A program made the translations under genes and the position numbers. DNA of 64,000 nt from Dipteronia dyeriana (taxonomy: Eukaryota; Streptophyta; Magnoliopsida; Sapindales; Sapindaceae). The notes under the pieces are model-generated. The model was not told where the DNA came from, did no database searches, and saw only the letters and a program-made list of their open reading frames with translations. Below, in pieces: positions 33,990 to 45,969 of this stretch. Where the stretch lies: NCBI GenBank assembly GCA_032871835.1, contig CM065296.1:9558001-9622000 (forward strand), written 5' to 3'. How positions within the stretch are numbered: position 1 is the stretch's first letter; every line of letters starts with the position of its first letter.

Positions 33990-35220
33990 AAATGATGGCT
34001 GTATATGGGTGATCTTAATCCTGGGTGTTTTACCGACTCCATCTTGTTGGAGTCACGGTTTAGCTTGTGGCTGGAAAGGTTTGTACACAGTAAAAAAATC
34101 CACTCCTTCTTACGAGAAGTAAATGAGTAGTTTTCTTAAGGGTTGATTCGGGGCTTAAGCAATTAAGAGCGCTCTCATTCTTCTATAATGGAAGATATGG
34201 TATAATTTCTCATTATAGAATCAATGATACTTAAAGGAAAATATATAATTGGAGAAGTATAACGGACTTTATGACCTAGTTCTAATTATGAACTGTTCGT
34301 GAAGGATCATACTATATGTAATAGCTTTATCGATGGACATTGAGATTTCAGTATGTGCAAAACATTCGAGAATGCAGCCTCAGATTTTTAGTGGAGTAAC
34401 TATGAGTTTAATTAATATTTCTAAGTATTATTGGAGCTTAAAACTGTAAGTTCATTTGGTCCCCTTGCTAGCCTTTTATAGTTATTGGCAACAAAAGTCA
34501 CGGTTAATTAATTGGATAGTCCAATTAATTGTGTTACAAAAGTGACACGAATAAATTTAAGGAACTAATTAAATAATATGATTATTTGATTAGTATATTA
34601 ATAATTGAATTATATTAATTATTAAGAATTATTACTTATTTAATTATTAATAGGAGGTTACATGTTTGAACCATGACTAATACAAAAGGATTAAAGATAA
34701 TAAATATTAATTTAATTCCTAGAGGTCACAAGTTCAAGTCCTAGTGGCGACCTAATTAAAATAGGATTTAGAATCCTATTTTGACTTGGACTACTAAACC
34801 CTAGGATTATGATATATAAGTAGATACATATCAGGAAGCATCAACCAAAACCTTAAAACAGACCTTAAAACAGAGAGAGAGGTGCAGCAAAGTAAATTTT
34901 TTTTTTTTTGCAAGGGCTGGCCGAACACAAAGAGAGGGCAAGGAGTTGTCTTCTTGATTTTCGTTACCTCTATCTAGTCTTGTCTGTATCGTGACATGCC
35001 CACACACAAGTTATCAGATCATAGATCATAGCTTGGAAGGCATGGTGGTGAAATAGAAACCAAAGAATCAAGAAAACAATAAGGTATACTTTAAATGTTT
35101 TTTAATACGTGTATATATACAAAAATTCGGTCTTGTAAATATGTTTTCTAAAGGAAATTTTTTTGAAACCTATTAAATATTCCTTTGCTTATTTTTTAAT
35201 CAAAACATTTTTTTCCTACA
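33493..35220 (+). repeat. Solo LTR, probably Ty1/copia type
   Basis: It begins TGTTGGGATTTATACCC, a common plant copia LTR start, exactly where the MULE frame breaks (after MTIPTWT). The MULE frame resumes at FYRAKSK near 35222, so the insert ends at about 35220 (CCTACA). It contains no protein domain, and no internal region is present, so it is a solo LTR. Its sequence is related to the minus-oriented LTR at 45273-50811, for example TGAGTGTCATATAC... and TCCATTCCGTAATGTA-like blocks. The right boundary and target duplication are not certain. Confidence 0.7.
33899..33985. repeat. Compound CT/CA/TA microsatellite
   Basis: A CT run, then CACACACA, then a TA run follow each other inside the solo LTR. 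Translations of this stretch (YIYIYI) are not real proteins. Confidence 0.9.
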
Positions 35221-36437
35221 AAACCTTTTACAGAGCTAAGAGTAAAATTTTATAGGGCAATGATAATGAGAAAGCAAACAATTTTGACAAGCTTTACAAG
35301 TATAGGTATGTGGTAAGGCAAAAAAATCATGGTTCTGCGGTACTATTGAAAGGTTTCAATAGTACACTATCACACGCAACAGATTCTCCATTAAGGTTTC
35401 AATGGTTTTTCCTTAGCTTTCATGCCCAAAAGAAATGATTCCTTTTTGGTTGTAGGCTTTTTATTGGGCTCGATGGTTGTCATTTGAAAGGAAAATCACC
35501 AGGGGTTCTAATGGTAGATGTAGTCGATGATGCCAACTTTGAGGTGTTTCCAATAACCATCTCTATTTATGAAGGGGAGAAATCTGACTCATGGGGTTGG
35601 TTCCTTCATAATTTATACTACCATATTGGGCTTGATGATAGTAGATGATAGTAGAAGGATGAACTTTATGATGAACCGGCAAAAAGGAATTTTAAGTGCT
35701 ATTGAAAAATGATGGCCTAGAGCGAGTAATCGTTTTTTTGTTAGGCATATAGTTGCTAATTTGCAAAACACTTTTAAATATCAGCTTTATGGTGATTATG
35801 TATAGAAAGCTGTCAAAAACAGCAACAAACCTGAATTCGTGGAAGTCATGAACCAACTTAAGGATGCCAATATGGATGCTTACAACTGGGTAATGAAGAT
35901 CGATGCTAAGCACTGGTCTCGACATGCGTTTGATGAACAAGTCAAGTCTAACCATGTTACTAACAACATTACAAAAAAAATTAACGGTTGGATTGACAGA
36001 TTCAGAGGTCAGCCCCTGCTAACCATGTTTGAAAATTTGCGTAGGAAAATGATGAAGTGCATGAGCAAGAGGCTCCAATATGCATCAAAGTGAGGAAGTG
36101 TTATTCCGCCGTTGGTTGCCAAGAAAGTGGCTGAAAGCCAAGATTCTGGGCGTTTTCTCCAAGTAATACCAGCAAGTGATGTAGAGTATGAAGTTAAAGA
36201 GGGTAACAAGTTTGAAATTATTGATATTGAAACAAAGCCATGTGATTGTGGGTATTGGGTAGTAAGTGGCATTCCCTGCAAGCATGCAATGGCTGTGGTG
36301 ACCACTACAAGAAAGCAAGGATATGAATTTGTCCATCAGCATCCAAGTAAGGAGGCCTAAGTTAAGGCATACTTAAACATTATACACCCCATACCCAATG
36401 AGTCTTTATGGCCAGAAATGACCTTTAACAAGGTACT

Positions 36438-36790
36438 TGCTAGGTAATTATTTATCAGAAAGAAGTAGAGGTTCAAGAAGAAGCAAGAATAATAGAAGAG
36501 AGAAAATAGGTTATTAATTCACAATATTTTTATTCTAATATTGCATGGCTATTTATGCCTTTCACTGGACGAATCATCCACCCACTACAATTGGAAAACA
36601 GGAATCAATAGAGCAAGTAAAGCAATAAAAGTGGAACAAAAGCTAAACTAATGCAACATTTGTGCATTTTAAGAGACACCCACCTTATTTGATCTAAACA
36701 ATTCAAAAGAACAAAATAACTAACTCTGACTCAGTCGAAGTCAGTCCCAGTGTGCAAGCATGAATGTGGTACCCACCCACGTACATAACA
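36438..36790 (-). repeat. 3' LTR of the gypsy element
   Basis: On the plus strand it runs from TGCTAGGTAATTATTTATC to CGTACATAACA. It is nearly the same as 41837-42199, differing by scattered substitutions and lacking one short duplicated CTCTAAATAA stretch. Confidence 0.92.
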
Positions 36791-36801
36791 TTCCTCCCTA
36801 C
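36791..36801 (-). other. Polypurine tract
   Basis: GTAGGGAGGAA on the minus strand directly precedes the TG of the 3' LTR, the usual site for plus-strand DNA priming. Confidence 0.7.
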
Positions 36802-36849
36802 ACGTAATGTCCTTGTCTGCAAGGATGAAGTCAGGATAGGTTTTTGAGA

Positions 36850-39660
36850 AACGCCAACTATTCTCCCAGGTTGCATCTTCAATAGAAGCTCCAACCCATT
36901 TGACCGAGATTTCAGTTTTCGGACGGTAAAGTTCCTTTCGAATCACACGACTATCCAATATAGATTCGGGTTAGGGAAGTACAATAGAGTCTTCTGAAGT
37001 TGGTGGAATTGATGGAGAAATGGAAATGGTCGACCCGAGTCGTTTTTTAAGAAAACTCACGTGAAAAACATTATGGATTTGGGTCCCGACCGGTATGTAC
37101 AATTTGTAAGCCACAAGTCCAATTTTGGCAAGGATTTTAAAAGGACCGAAGAACATTAGAGCCAGCTTCAAGGAACTAAGAAAAGCCACAGATTTTTGTC
37201 TATAAGGCTACAGCTTAAGGTAGACGTAATCACCTACATCAAAAACAAGTTATCTCCTATGTTTGTCTGCCTGAGACTTCATCCAGTCACGGGCTACTGC
37301 CATGTGGTGATGTAAATCGTGCATAATCTCATCACGAGAGCGTAGGAGCTCATCTACCACTTGTACTTTAGTTGTTCCTAGAATGTAAGAAAGCAAAGTT
37401 AGAGGGGGAACGCCGTACATGACCTCAAAAAGAGAGACCTGAGTGGATGCATGGATTGAAGTATTATAGCTGTATTCAGCCTATGAAAGCCAGTCAAGCC
37501 ATTTTTTAGGCTGCTTAATTGTAAGACAACGCATATACTGCTCTAGAGTTTGATTAACTCTTTCTGTTTGTCCATCAGTCTGCGGATGATAGCTTGTACT
37601 CATACGCAGAGCCGTACCATGTAGCTGAAACAATGTCTTCCAAAACAAGCTTAAAAAAACTTTGTCGCGGTCACTAACAATCGAAACGGGCATACCATGT
37701 AGTCATACCACCTGATCAATGAAAGCTTTAGCCACTATCGATGCAGAGAAATGGTGCTTAAGGGGAACAAAGTGTGCATATTTTGACAGGCGGTCGACGA
37801 TCACCATAAAGAAATCTTTTTCATGAGATAGTGGTAATCCAACCATGAAATCTGTAGTGATGTCAATCCATACTTTTTTCGAGATCGGAAGTGGATGTAA
37901 GAGGCCCGCTGGAGCCAAGCAATCTATTCTGCATTTTTGGCAGATATCACAACTCCTGATGAATCACTCATATGAGGCCAATAAAAACTATTGCGAATGT
38001 GACTCAATGTCTTGTGATATCCAAAGTGTCCCCCAATTGCCGAATCATGTAAATTCTTCAGAATAACAGGTATCAGACTTGAGGTAGGACTCAACAATAT
38101 ATGGCCACGTTTAAAATAGACTCCATCTCTAATTGAATACTGTGGTTGAAGTTGTGGTGGAATGGAATTCAATAACTAGTTGTAAAAAGAATCGGTCTCC
38201 ACTTCACGTTTAAGAGTAGTCCACCACTCAGTGACTGGTTACGAGAGAGACAAGAATTCAAACTCGGTAACACGAGAAAGAGCATCAGCACCATGCCTCT
38301 TAAATTGAATGGTATAGTTGTACCCTAAGATTTTTGGTAGCCAATAAACCTTTGCGGGAGCAGTTATATGTTGTTCCAAGAGAAACTTCAAACTCTACTG
38401 ATCTGTGCGAACTATGAAAGGTCTTCCAATCAAGTAAGTGCACTATTTCCGTATTGCTTTCACAATTGCAAGCATTTTCTTCTCATATGTAGACAGGGAA
38501 AGAGCCGTTGGTTTGAGAGCCTCACTGAAGTAAACTATAGGTCGGTCTTGTTGCGACAATATAACGCCAACGCCTACACCACATGCATCACATTCGACAA
38601 TAAATTATTAGGTAAAATCTAGTAATCGAAGCACCAGAGCTGACATCAAAGCCTGTTTCAATTGTGAGAATGTTACGGCTACCTCTGATGTCCAACAAAA
38701 CCCTTCTTTAGAAAGCAATCGGTTCAAAGAAGCTGTTATCCCTCCAAACCCGCTGATAACTTACGGTAGTAACCCGCTAGGCCAAAGAAGCCACGAACAT
38801 CCTTGGTTGTTGATGGAATCGGGCACTCGACAACTGAACTTATTTTATCCAGATCAATTGCTACACCTGTAAAAGATATAAGATGGCCCAAATATGCTAC
38901 CTGTGACACTCCAAAACAACATTTAGATAATTTGGCAAACTGTTGGTTGTCTTGTAAAATCTTCAGAACTATTCGGAGGTGACAAAGGTGGTCGGTCCAG
39001 GATTGACTATATATCAATATGTCATAAAAAAAGATCGATTTCCATAAGTAAGGTCGCATCAAATCGTTCATCAAGCTTTGGAAGATGGACGGAGCATTTG
39101 TTAAGCCAAATGGCATAACAACAAATTCATAATGGCCGTCGTGAGTACAAAATGCAGTCTTAGGAATATCAGTGTCACAGACTCGAATATGGTGGTACCC
39201 TGAACACAAGTCGAGTTTGGAAAAAAACTTGGCACCATGTAATTCATCAATGAGCTCATCAATGACGGGTATGGGGTACTTATCTTTAATTGTGATACTA
39301 TTGGGAGCCCTATAGTCAACATAAAAGCGCCACCCACCATCTGCTTTTTTTACCAACAAGACTGGGGAAGAGAAAGGGCTACCACTAGGACAGATGATAC
39401 CTGAGTCAAGGAATTCTTTAACTAACTTCTCAATTTCGGTTTTTTGATAATACGGGTATCGGTATGGTCGTACACTAACTGAGGGTTGATTTGGTTGTAA
39501 GGGAATTTGGTGGTCATGGGTTCAATTGAGTGTTAATGTGGTAGGAGTTATGAAAATGTGCTTGAATTCTGTGAGAATTTGTTTAAGGTCGGTTGGTGTT
39601 TTAAGGTTGGGTGTTGGCTCCATGCATGAGGTTATCTAGAGAAGTAATGGTTGTCCATCC
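36850..39660 (-). pseudogene. Gypsy pol: reverse transcriptase, RNase H, integrase, chromodomain-like tail
   Basis: Order on the minus strand: RT (39359-38736, DGGWRFYVDYRAPNSITIKD, AFCTHDGHYEFVVMPFGLTN), RNase H region (about 38700-38250), integrase zinc-binding part (HDSAIGGHFGYHKTL, 38172-37924), integrase core (WIDITTDFMVG, VSDRD, HPQTDGQTERVNQTL; 37918-37481), C-terminal part (37189-36971) and a chromodomain-like segment (SVKWVGASIEDATWENSW, about 36958-36850). The catalytic aspartate pair of RT is broken (the motif reads FFYDILIYS) and there are several stops and frameshifts, so it is not functional. Confidence 0.9.
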
Positions 39661-40037
39661 AAATGATAGAGTTCTTTATCAGTAATGGTCAAAAGTGTCG
39701 GACTTCCCAACCTTTGGAAAGAACATGTCTTACCATTCACTTGAAAGAACATAATTAGCTTGCTGTAATCAGTTTCAATCGGTAAAAGAGTGGCGAGCCA
39801 TTGGACTCCTAGAACCGCTTGACAGACAGCTACAAGGAGAACGTAAAAGTCAGATTGGACTGGATGGTCCTGGATGAGGAGAGTGAGTCCCAAACACCTA
39901 CCTTCGCAATCGATCTTATCTCTGTTAGCAACCATAACTTGTAATTGTTTATCCCGAGTTACCGGCAGTCTAAACCTTGTTACCACCGGCTGACCAATGA
40001 AGTTGTGGGTACTTCCACCATTAGTAAGGACTGTCAC
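39636..40037 (-). pseudogene. Gypsy aspartic protease region
   Basis: The retropepsin-like stretch starts near VLTNGGSTHNFIGQPV and continues to VLGVQWLATLLPIE. The position where the family has its catalytic aspartate holds asparagine, a missing key residue. A zinc-knuckle-like CYYCDEKFLPSYHCQ lies just upstream on the minus strand (around 40270-40215). Confidence 0.8.
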
Positions 40038-40450
40038 ATACTAGTTTTTTAATTTCCCCACGATGCGAAGGTCTGCGGATGGACAGTACCGATGATCGCA
40101 TGAAAAGAAATTTTCGGAAGAGTTTCGACCACTGTGGGTTCATCAGGCAGTTCATCAATCTATGTTGAATCGAATGACTAACAATCTTCAATCATAAATA
40201 GTTGTGGTCGTTGACAATGATAACTTGGAAGGAATTTTTCGTCGCAATAATAACAAAGGCCCTTCTCGCGACGTTCGTGAGCTTCTTGGTTGGTTATTCG
40301 GCGGACAGGAACAGTAGAATGAGGAATATATGTACCTGTCTTCAGTGGGGTGGTAGACCTAACACACCAGCTGAATTGTGTGGAGATAATCGAGACACTT
40401 TTGTGTCTGTTTGGGACTAGAAAGAACCGTCAACCTTTTTCTGTAACTGG

Positions 40451-41111
40451 TAGGGGTGTGCATTTTCAGTTTGGTTTTAGTTGAAGCTCAATGTCAAATC
40501 AAACCAATATGGATCGGTTTGGCTATATTTCAACCCAACCCAAACCAATTTAATTTTTCAAACCGATTCAAACCAAACCAAACAAAAAAAGGTCGGGTTG
40601 GTTTGGATTGGTTTATCGGTTTAGATTTGAACTCAAAAATCTTTCATTTTTTTGTATTATATTATAAAAAATATTTTAAAAAAAAATAATCATAACATGA
40701 AATATTATATATATAAAGGAAGTACAGAAAAGTCAAATGAGTAATTACCAATTAAAGACATATTTGACAGCATCTATGCTTTTAAAACCCTAATGCATCA
40801 ATCAATCAGAAGAATTGTATCAACACAAATAAATATACCATAAAAGTTTAAAGTAATCGATTAAAGTTATAAAACATAGACCGAATAGAAAATGTAAGTG
40901 AATTTTATATTTTAGTTTTACTTTCTAAAATATGTGGTTTGGTTTGGGTTGGTGAATTATTTCACTTAATCCAAACCGAACCACTTTTAATCGGTTTGTC
41001 CAAAAGACAAACCAACCCACCCATTTTTTATATTTGTAATCGAACCAACCCAAACTTTATGGGTTGGGTTGGTCGGTTTGGTTCGGTTTGGCGGTTTTTT
41101 GCACACCCCTA
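40451..41111. mobile_element. hAT MITE inside gypsy gag, 661 bp
   Basis: Perfect 12-bp inverted ends (TAGGGGTGTGCA) and a perfect 8-bp duplication GTAACTGG (40443-40450 and 41112-41119). GGTTTGGTT and GGTTGGGTTGG words fill both subterminal regions. There is no coding region. It is younger than the gypsy element it interrupts. Confidence 0.93.
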
Positions 41112-41119
41112 GTAACTGG

Positions 41120-41820
41120 TTCCTTTCTTCAATGAGTCGGGCCATGCCGATTGCATTTGCTAAGGTTCATGGTTGTTTGATTTTGACGTCCAGCCGTAAT
41201 TCATCACGAAGATCTGCAATAAAACAGACAACTAAAAAAAAATTAGGCAATCTGTCTACTCGGTGTGAAAGTTTTTCGAAGGACTCTTGGTAGGAGGCAA
41301 CGGTTGAAGTTTGTTTAAGATGTGTTAGAGCTTCTGACTGTTTCTCATAATCGGTAAGACCGAAACGAAGCAAAAGAGCTTTAGTAAATTCATCCCAGGT
41401 AAGAGGTCTGCGAAACTTCGTTAGCCACCTATATCATTGTAGGGCGCTTCCTTCCAGATGGAAAGATGCTAACTGAACCCTTTGTTCAGGAACACTATTT
41501 TTGAAATCAAAATATTGTTCTGCTTTATATACCCAGCCGGTTGGTTCGTCTACGTTAAATTTCGGGAAGGATAATTTGAGGTGGTGATTGGTGTGATCGA
41601 GAATTGGGTCGGGTCTGGGTGTACTGATTTGGGTGTTGTTCTGGCTAGTGGAAGCGAAAGGGTTGATGTCATTGTCAGGGGAGGGTTGAGTTTGTTGTAG
41701 GCGCATGGCTTGTAATTCGGTGAGGATTTGATCGAATCTAGATTCGTGGTTGGCAAGAATCTTGTTGACTTCATTGCGGAACTCTGCATTTGATTTCGCC
41801 CGAGTGTCCGTGGATGAACC
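41120..41820 (-). pseudogene. Gypsy gag
   Basis: A capsid-like sequence is visible on the minus strand: LSFPKFNVDEPTGWVYKAEQ, YFDFKNSVPEQRVQLASFHL, a stop, then RRPLTWDEFTKALLLRFG and SYQESFEKLSHRVDRLP. This matches the plant retrotransposon gag domain. A stop after EGSALQ and the MITE at 40451 break it before the zinc knuckle. Confidence 0.88.
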
Positions 41821-41833
41821 AACTCTGATACCA
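41821..41833 (-). other. Primer-binding site for initiator tRNA-Met
   Basis: TGGTATCAGAGTT lies three bases inside the 5' LTR on the minus strand. It matches the 3' end complement of plant initiator methionine tRNA (TGGTATCAGAGC) except at the last positions. Confidence 0.85.
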
Positions 41834-41836
41834 ATT

Positions 41837-42199
41837 TGTTAGGTAATTATTTATCAGAAAGAAGTAGAGGTTCAAGAAGAAACAAGAATAATAGAAGAGA
41901 GAAAATAGGATATTAATTCACGATACTTTTATTCTAATATTGCCTGGTTATTTATGCCTTTCACTGGACGAATCATCTGCCCACTACAACAGGAAAACAA
42001 GAATCAATAAAGCAAGTAAAGCAACAAAAGTGGAACATGAGCTAAACTAATGCAACGGTGGTACGTTTTAAGAGGTATCCACCTTATTTGATCTGAACAA
42101 TTCAAAAGAACAAAATAACTAACTCTAAATAACTCTAACTCAGTCCAAGTCAGTCCTAGTGTGCAAGCATACATGTGGTACCTACCCACGTACATAACA
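41837..42199 (-). repeat. 5' LTR of the gypsy element
   Basis: It runs on the plus strand from TGTTAGGTAATTATTTATC to CGTACATAACA, with a short CTCTAAATAA duplication absent from the other LTR. The 5-bp flank GGACT follows. Confidence 0.92.
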
Positions 42200-42345
42200 G
42201 GACTACCCCCGGAAAGGAAGAAAATGCCTGGGAGACCAAGGAAGAATAGCATGAAGAACCCCCAAAACATTAGAGAAGTAGCAGGGGAAATGTAGCCGAT
42301 GGATATCATGACAAGCCCAAAGAAAGAAAAAAAGTGCAAGAGAAG

Positions 42346-42790
42346 GGGTCACAACTAAGGTCAAATATTTCAATAATATTAAATTTATATGTATATTTAT
42401 TAATATATTGAATTTTGATCTGACAATACTTTCTATGCTAATAGAGGAAGAAAAGGTCTATAATACCTTTAAGAGGGCATAAAACAATTGAGGTTGGGAG
42501 TAGTTCTAATGCTTCACAAAGGCAGATCGAGAACAGTCTATGTAAGTCTTTTTTTTTTCTTTCGCTTTACTATATGTAATTTATGGATTATGTTATTGAA
42601 TATGTTTCTTACAGGTTGGTAGGGAGTTGTAGCATGAACTTCAAATGTCGCAGCCTTTATCATTAAATGCTCTGTTGTTTTTAACTGTCAATGCCTCTCA
42701 ACCCACTCAAAGGACAACGGATCCAGGTATTGTTTGCTTTATTTTATTTTATTTTTTATATGCTCGTATATGAATGTTATATTAACACTT
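42346..42790. other. 3' remainder of the MULE, no clear domain
   Basis: Continues from the transposase tail. A CTATGTAAGTC donor-like site at about 42539 and an ACAG acceptor-like site at about 42615 suggest a decayed intron. No domain is recognised. Confidence 0.4.
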
Positions 42791-42794
42791 TATT

Positions 42795-43210
42795 TTGTAA
42801 GAGGGAAATATGGATGGAGGGAGGGAGAGAGTGGGAGGGAGAGGGATGGGAGGAGAGCTCCAATCCCTTCTTTGGTTGGAGAGATAAGAGAAGGGAAAGG
42901 AGAAGAGGAGGGGGCTCTCCTCCTTCCGGGTCCACAAAAAACAATCCCTCCAATGATGGGTGGATGAGAAAGGGGAGGAGAATTTTTTAGGGAAATGACA
43001 TTAATACCCTCTAATTTTTTATAACCTTTTAATTTATGTAAGGGTAATAAAGTAAATTTATAAATTATGTATCAATCCATACATTCAACCATCTTTTCAA
43101 TACCAAACAACATAAAGGATATACGTTATCCTCTCCATCTCTCATACTGTCTCTCCCCTTTAATTCATCCATCCCTCCTACTCTCTCTCCCTCTTACCAA
43201 ACATAGCCTA
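42795..43210. mobile_element. Possible MITE with GA-rich inverted ends
   Basis: The left side TTTGTAAGAGGGAAATATGG and the inverted right side TTTGGTAAGAGGGAGAGAG are similar, followed by GGATGGAGGG and GGAGGGATGGATG words. No target duplication is clear, and a GA-rich low-complexity origin is possible. Confidence 0.45.
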
Positions 43211-44733
43211 AGTGATAATGTTTCTTTTATATTTTCATGTTTTATTTTTCTTATATCTGAATTATCATGGTTGTATTTATTATGAACATATTAATAGGGA
43301 CTGTGGCATCCTTGGATCCTTATTGGTGTGGAGCATTGTAAAACAACTACCTAGTCCTTCTGGCCTTTTTGTTAATGTTTAATACATTATTTTTGGGTTG
43401 TATTTTGTGAAAAATGCAACTTCGGTATAACAACAGAATGGTGTGACTTATTTTGTGTTGTTGTGTTCGTACAAACAAACTTGCTTTTTGGAATCAGTCT
43501 TTAGATTGATTAAAGGTGCAAGTATGATTAGTGCAGAATCATACATGGGATGCTTAGGTTATTTGAGATGTTTATTTACAGTATATTAGTTATATCAAAG
43601 TTGTAGCTCCCTGCATGAACAATTTAACAAATATGTTGTAATATGTACATGGCCATTATACAGTGATAAAGGACTTGGTACATTGACAGCATGATGAAGT
43701 TACTGTTATGTAATGTTTCATGAAATATATAAATACTTTTAATTATATCACCTCTTTTTTATTTTTGTTTTGCATGACACTACTTCATCACTTTGTTAAT
43801 TTGCTTTACTTGACCCATTTAAAGTAAGATTACAACTACAACCATTGCTAGACCTAAGAAAAACATGTTCAGAAACATTGAAAAGATTATAACAAGCATT
43901 CCAAAATTAGAAAAGATTGTTAAAAAAATTTGCCCAAAAACATTGAAAAAATGAATAAATTGAATAATTATATAAGATTGCTAAAAAATATTACACAGAA
44001 ATATGAAATTTTGAATAAAAATTTTAACCACTAATGCCAAATGCACCGGAAAATGGAATTTAAGTAAGCCACCAATTATGGCAGTTGAGCTCCAACGTTC
44101 TAAATGTGACAATGGTTTTTATATTATTATTATTTTGTAATTTCTTTTAAAATGTTAGGATATCTTAAAATATTTAACTAACCTATACACATGCCAAATG
44201 AGTTGTCAGGTCAATCTAATCATTACATTTTTTTACTTTGAAGGGTATTTCAGACATTTAGCACATATAGGACAGTCAATCGGTTATTCTAACGGCTCTT
44301 CACTAACGGTAGGGATATTTATGTTAGTTCTGGCAAAGCTCCTTATACGTGTAATTAGGTATAAAATCTAGGGATGATTGTGCAATTAGTCGTTATTGTA
44401 ATAAGGACAATAAATAAATGTTAACACTAATCTTAAATTAGCAGAGAATCTATTTTTTTTTCTTCAATTATGTATGTGAATTAATAAGGAAAAATAAGAT
44501 TGGTTGGAAGAGCAAAGTCTCGGTTTATCTCACCAAGTTGTGCATAATTCTTACTCTGGTTAGTTTAGTTAAATATTTAGATGTAATTTGCATTTTGCAG
44601 TAACCATAAATAAGTCAAAACCAACTTTGCATATTTGCATTTCCCTTTTTTGGTAAAAAAAACTTTTATGGTGCATGAGTGTGCCTCACCACCTTTCTAG
44701 TTTCTACCTTTCAATTTACATGGTCCATTTTTA
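43211..44733. other. AT-rich spacer with one dispersed repeat
   Basis: No gene is seen. The segment 44230-44405 is the inverted relative of 16170-16335 (it ends GTGCAATTAGTCG on the plus strand). Confidence 0.5.
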
Positions 44734-45015
44734 TTTTATGGAAAGTCGTCGGATACCAAAACTAGGCATAATGCTATAAATCAAGTTTTCAAAAAAAAAA
44801 AACAATCAAATTATATTTACTTTCATGACATTTAGAACCATTTTAATAAGTGTAGTCGATCAGATCTATAATGAATTTTTGTTCGTCGAGGTGGGCAACC
44901 TATAAAACAAACGAGGAGCGGTGACGGGCCACAGGAGAGGGTGTTCCCTTGAGAGGACTCTCCGACATTCAAGTCAATGTAATATTCGATGAGTAAGAAA
45001 GAGAAGTGAGAAATG

Positions 45016-45060
45016 ACAAACCGTGGTGCTCGATTGCTTGGGTCGAGCAACACGGTTTGT
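45016..45060 (+). other. Hairpin with 18-bp arms
   Basis: ACAAACCGTGGTGCTCGA and TCGAGCAACACGGTTTGT are inverted copies with one mismatch around a 9-base loop. It lies about 200 bases upstream of the hAT C start codon. Confidence 0.85.
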
Positions 45061-45969
45061 TATTTATTTTATTTGCAATTACTAAGTTTTCAATTTATTT
45101 TATTTGCAATTGCTAAGTTTCTAATTTCATTTATTTACGATTTATTTTATTTACAGTTACTAACTACTAAGTTTTCAATTCTGTACCAAATTTGTTTCAA
45201 ACCATTTATTTTCATCCAATTTTTAACATTTTTTGTTTAAGGAACGATTTTTTAAATGGCAAGTGAACGTGGTGTCTGAAATTGGAATCTGATGCGTTTT
45301 GTTTCTCCTTTTTTAATTATTAGTTGATTCAGGCACACTTAAATTGCATCAAATACAAACACTGATATGTGCATTGATATGTTTTGATTTTTAAAACCTT
45401 CTTAAAAAACAATATCTCATATCTTTTTATTTGATTTTAAAACCTTTTAAAATTATCTCATATCCTTAAAAAAACAATTAAATAATTATTTTGAATTTAT
45501 ACATTTTAAATTCAATTTCAAATATTTAATTTAATAAAATATAATAATAATATTATCTTATTCTATTTAAAATTAAATATCAACTAACACCCTCAATTAA
45601 GTGATTAATAACATAATTAAATAATCTCATTATTTAATTCATTTAATCACTATGATTCTTTATTTAAATAATCTCATTATTCAATTAATTCCCAAATAAG
45701 TACATGTCACTTTCGTAACACAATTAATTGGACAATCCAATTAAATAATCTTGACCTTTGTTACCTAAATCGATCGGGCTAGCAAGGGGACCTATTGGAC
45801 CCACAATATTTTGAGCTTCAATAATCCTTGGAATTATTAATTAAACTCTTTAATTAATATTCTTTGATTATTAACTCCGGTGTTATTTCACTAAAAATCC
45901 GAAGCTGCACTCTCTCAACTACAGACGCTTTTACATTGACCAATACAACTCGGTATCCATCGATATAGC

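Larger units (their letters stand above)
36438..42199 (-). mobile_element. Ty3/gypsy chromovirus-like LTR retrotransposon, full-length but dead
   Basis: Two direct LTRs (36438-36790 and 41837-42199) flank gag and pol remnants on the minus strand. The flanks GTACT (36433-36437) and GGACT (42200-42204) form a 5-bp duplication with one change. Primer site and polypurine tract are in the expected places. After subtracting the 661-bp MITE at 40451 the element is about 5.1 kb. The C-terminal chromodomain-like region after integrase places it with plant chromoviruses; the exact lineage is not resolved. It was inserted into the MULE transposase gene. Confidence 0.92.
32427..42345 (+). pseudogene. MuDR-type transposase, in three pieces
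   Basis: Piece 1 (32427-33480): MVCFNVSTKFLGVQIEYG after an intron-type TTTGCAG acceptor, then a MuDR DNA-binding region ending CTWWIHASSIKDKTTFQLK and NAIWVARRFRNLIEQQPN. Piece 2 (35225-36437): YRAKSK, DKLYKYRYVVRQ, the DDE-type core (GLDGCHLKGKSPGVLM, EGEKSDSWGWFLHNL), and a SWIM zinc finger (CDCGYWVVSGIPCKHAM, 36241-36285). Piece 3 (42200-42345): the basic PPERKKMPGRPRK tail. Stop codons and frameshifts occur in pieces 1 and 2. The reading resumes across the gypsy element at the valine-leucine codons GTACT, which are also its target duplication. Confidence 0.85.
32400..42720 (+). mobile_element. Decayed MULE split by a copia-like LTR and a gypsy element
   Basis: Mutator-like transposase pieces occur in order on the plus strand at 32427-33480, 35225-36437 and 42200-42345, so the two blocks between them are later insertions. 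I could not find the terminal inverted repeats; the outer limits are set by the visible coding pieces and are approximate. Confidence 0.75.

Noticed and set aside
36438..42199. Endogenous virus (pararetrovirus or retrovirus with envelope)
   Set aside because: The domain order, LTRs, initiator-Met primer site and chromodomain-like tail fit a plant Ty3/gypsy retrotransposon; no movement protein or envelope-like frame is present.
42691..42990. 99-codon arginine- and glycine-rich frame
   Set aside because: It translates GGGAGG-rich low-complexity DNA of a possible MITE.
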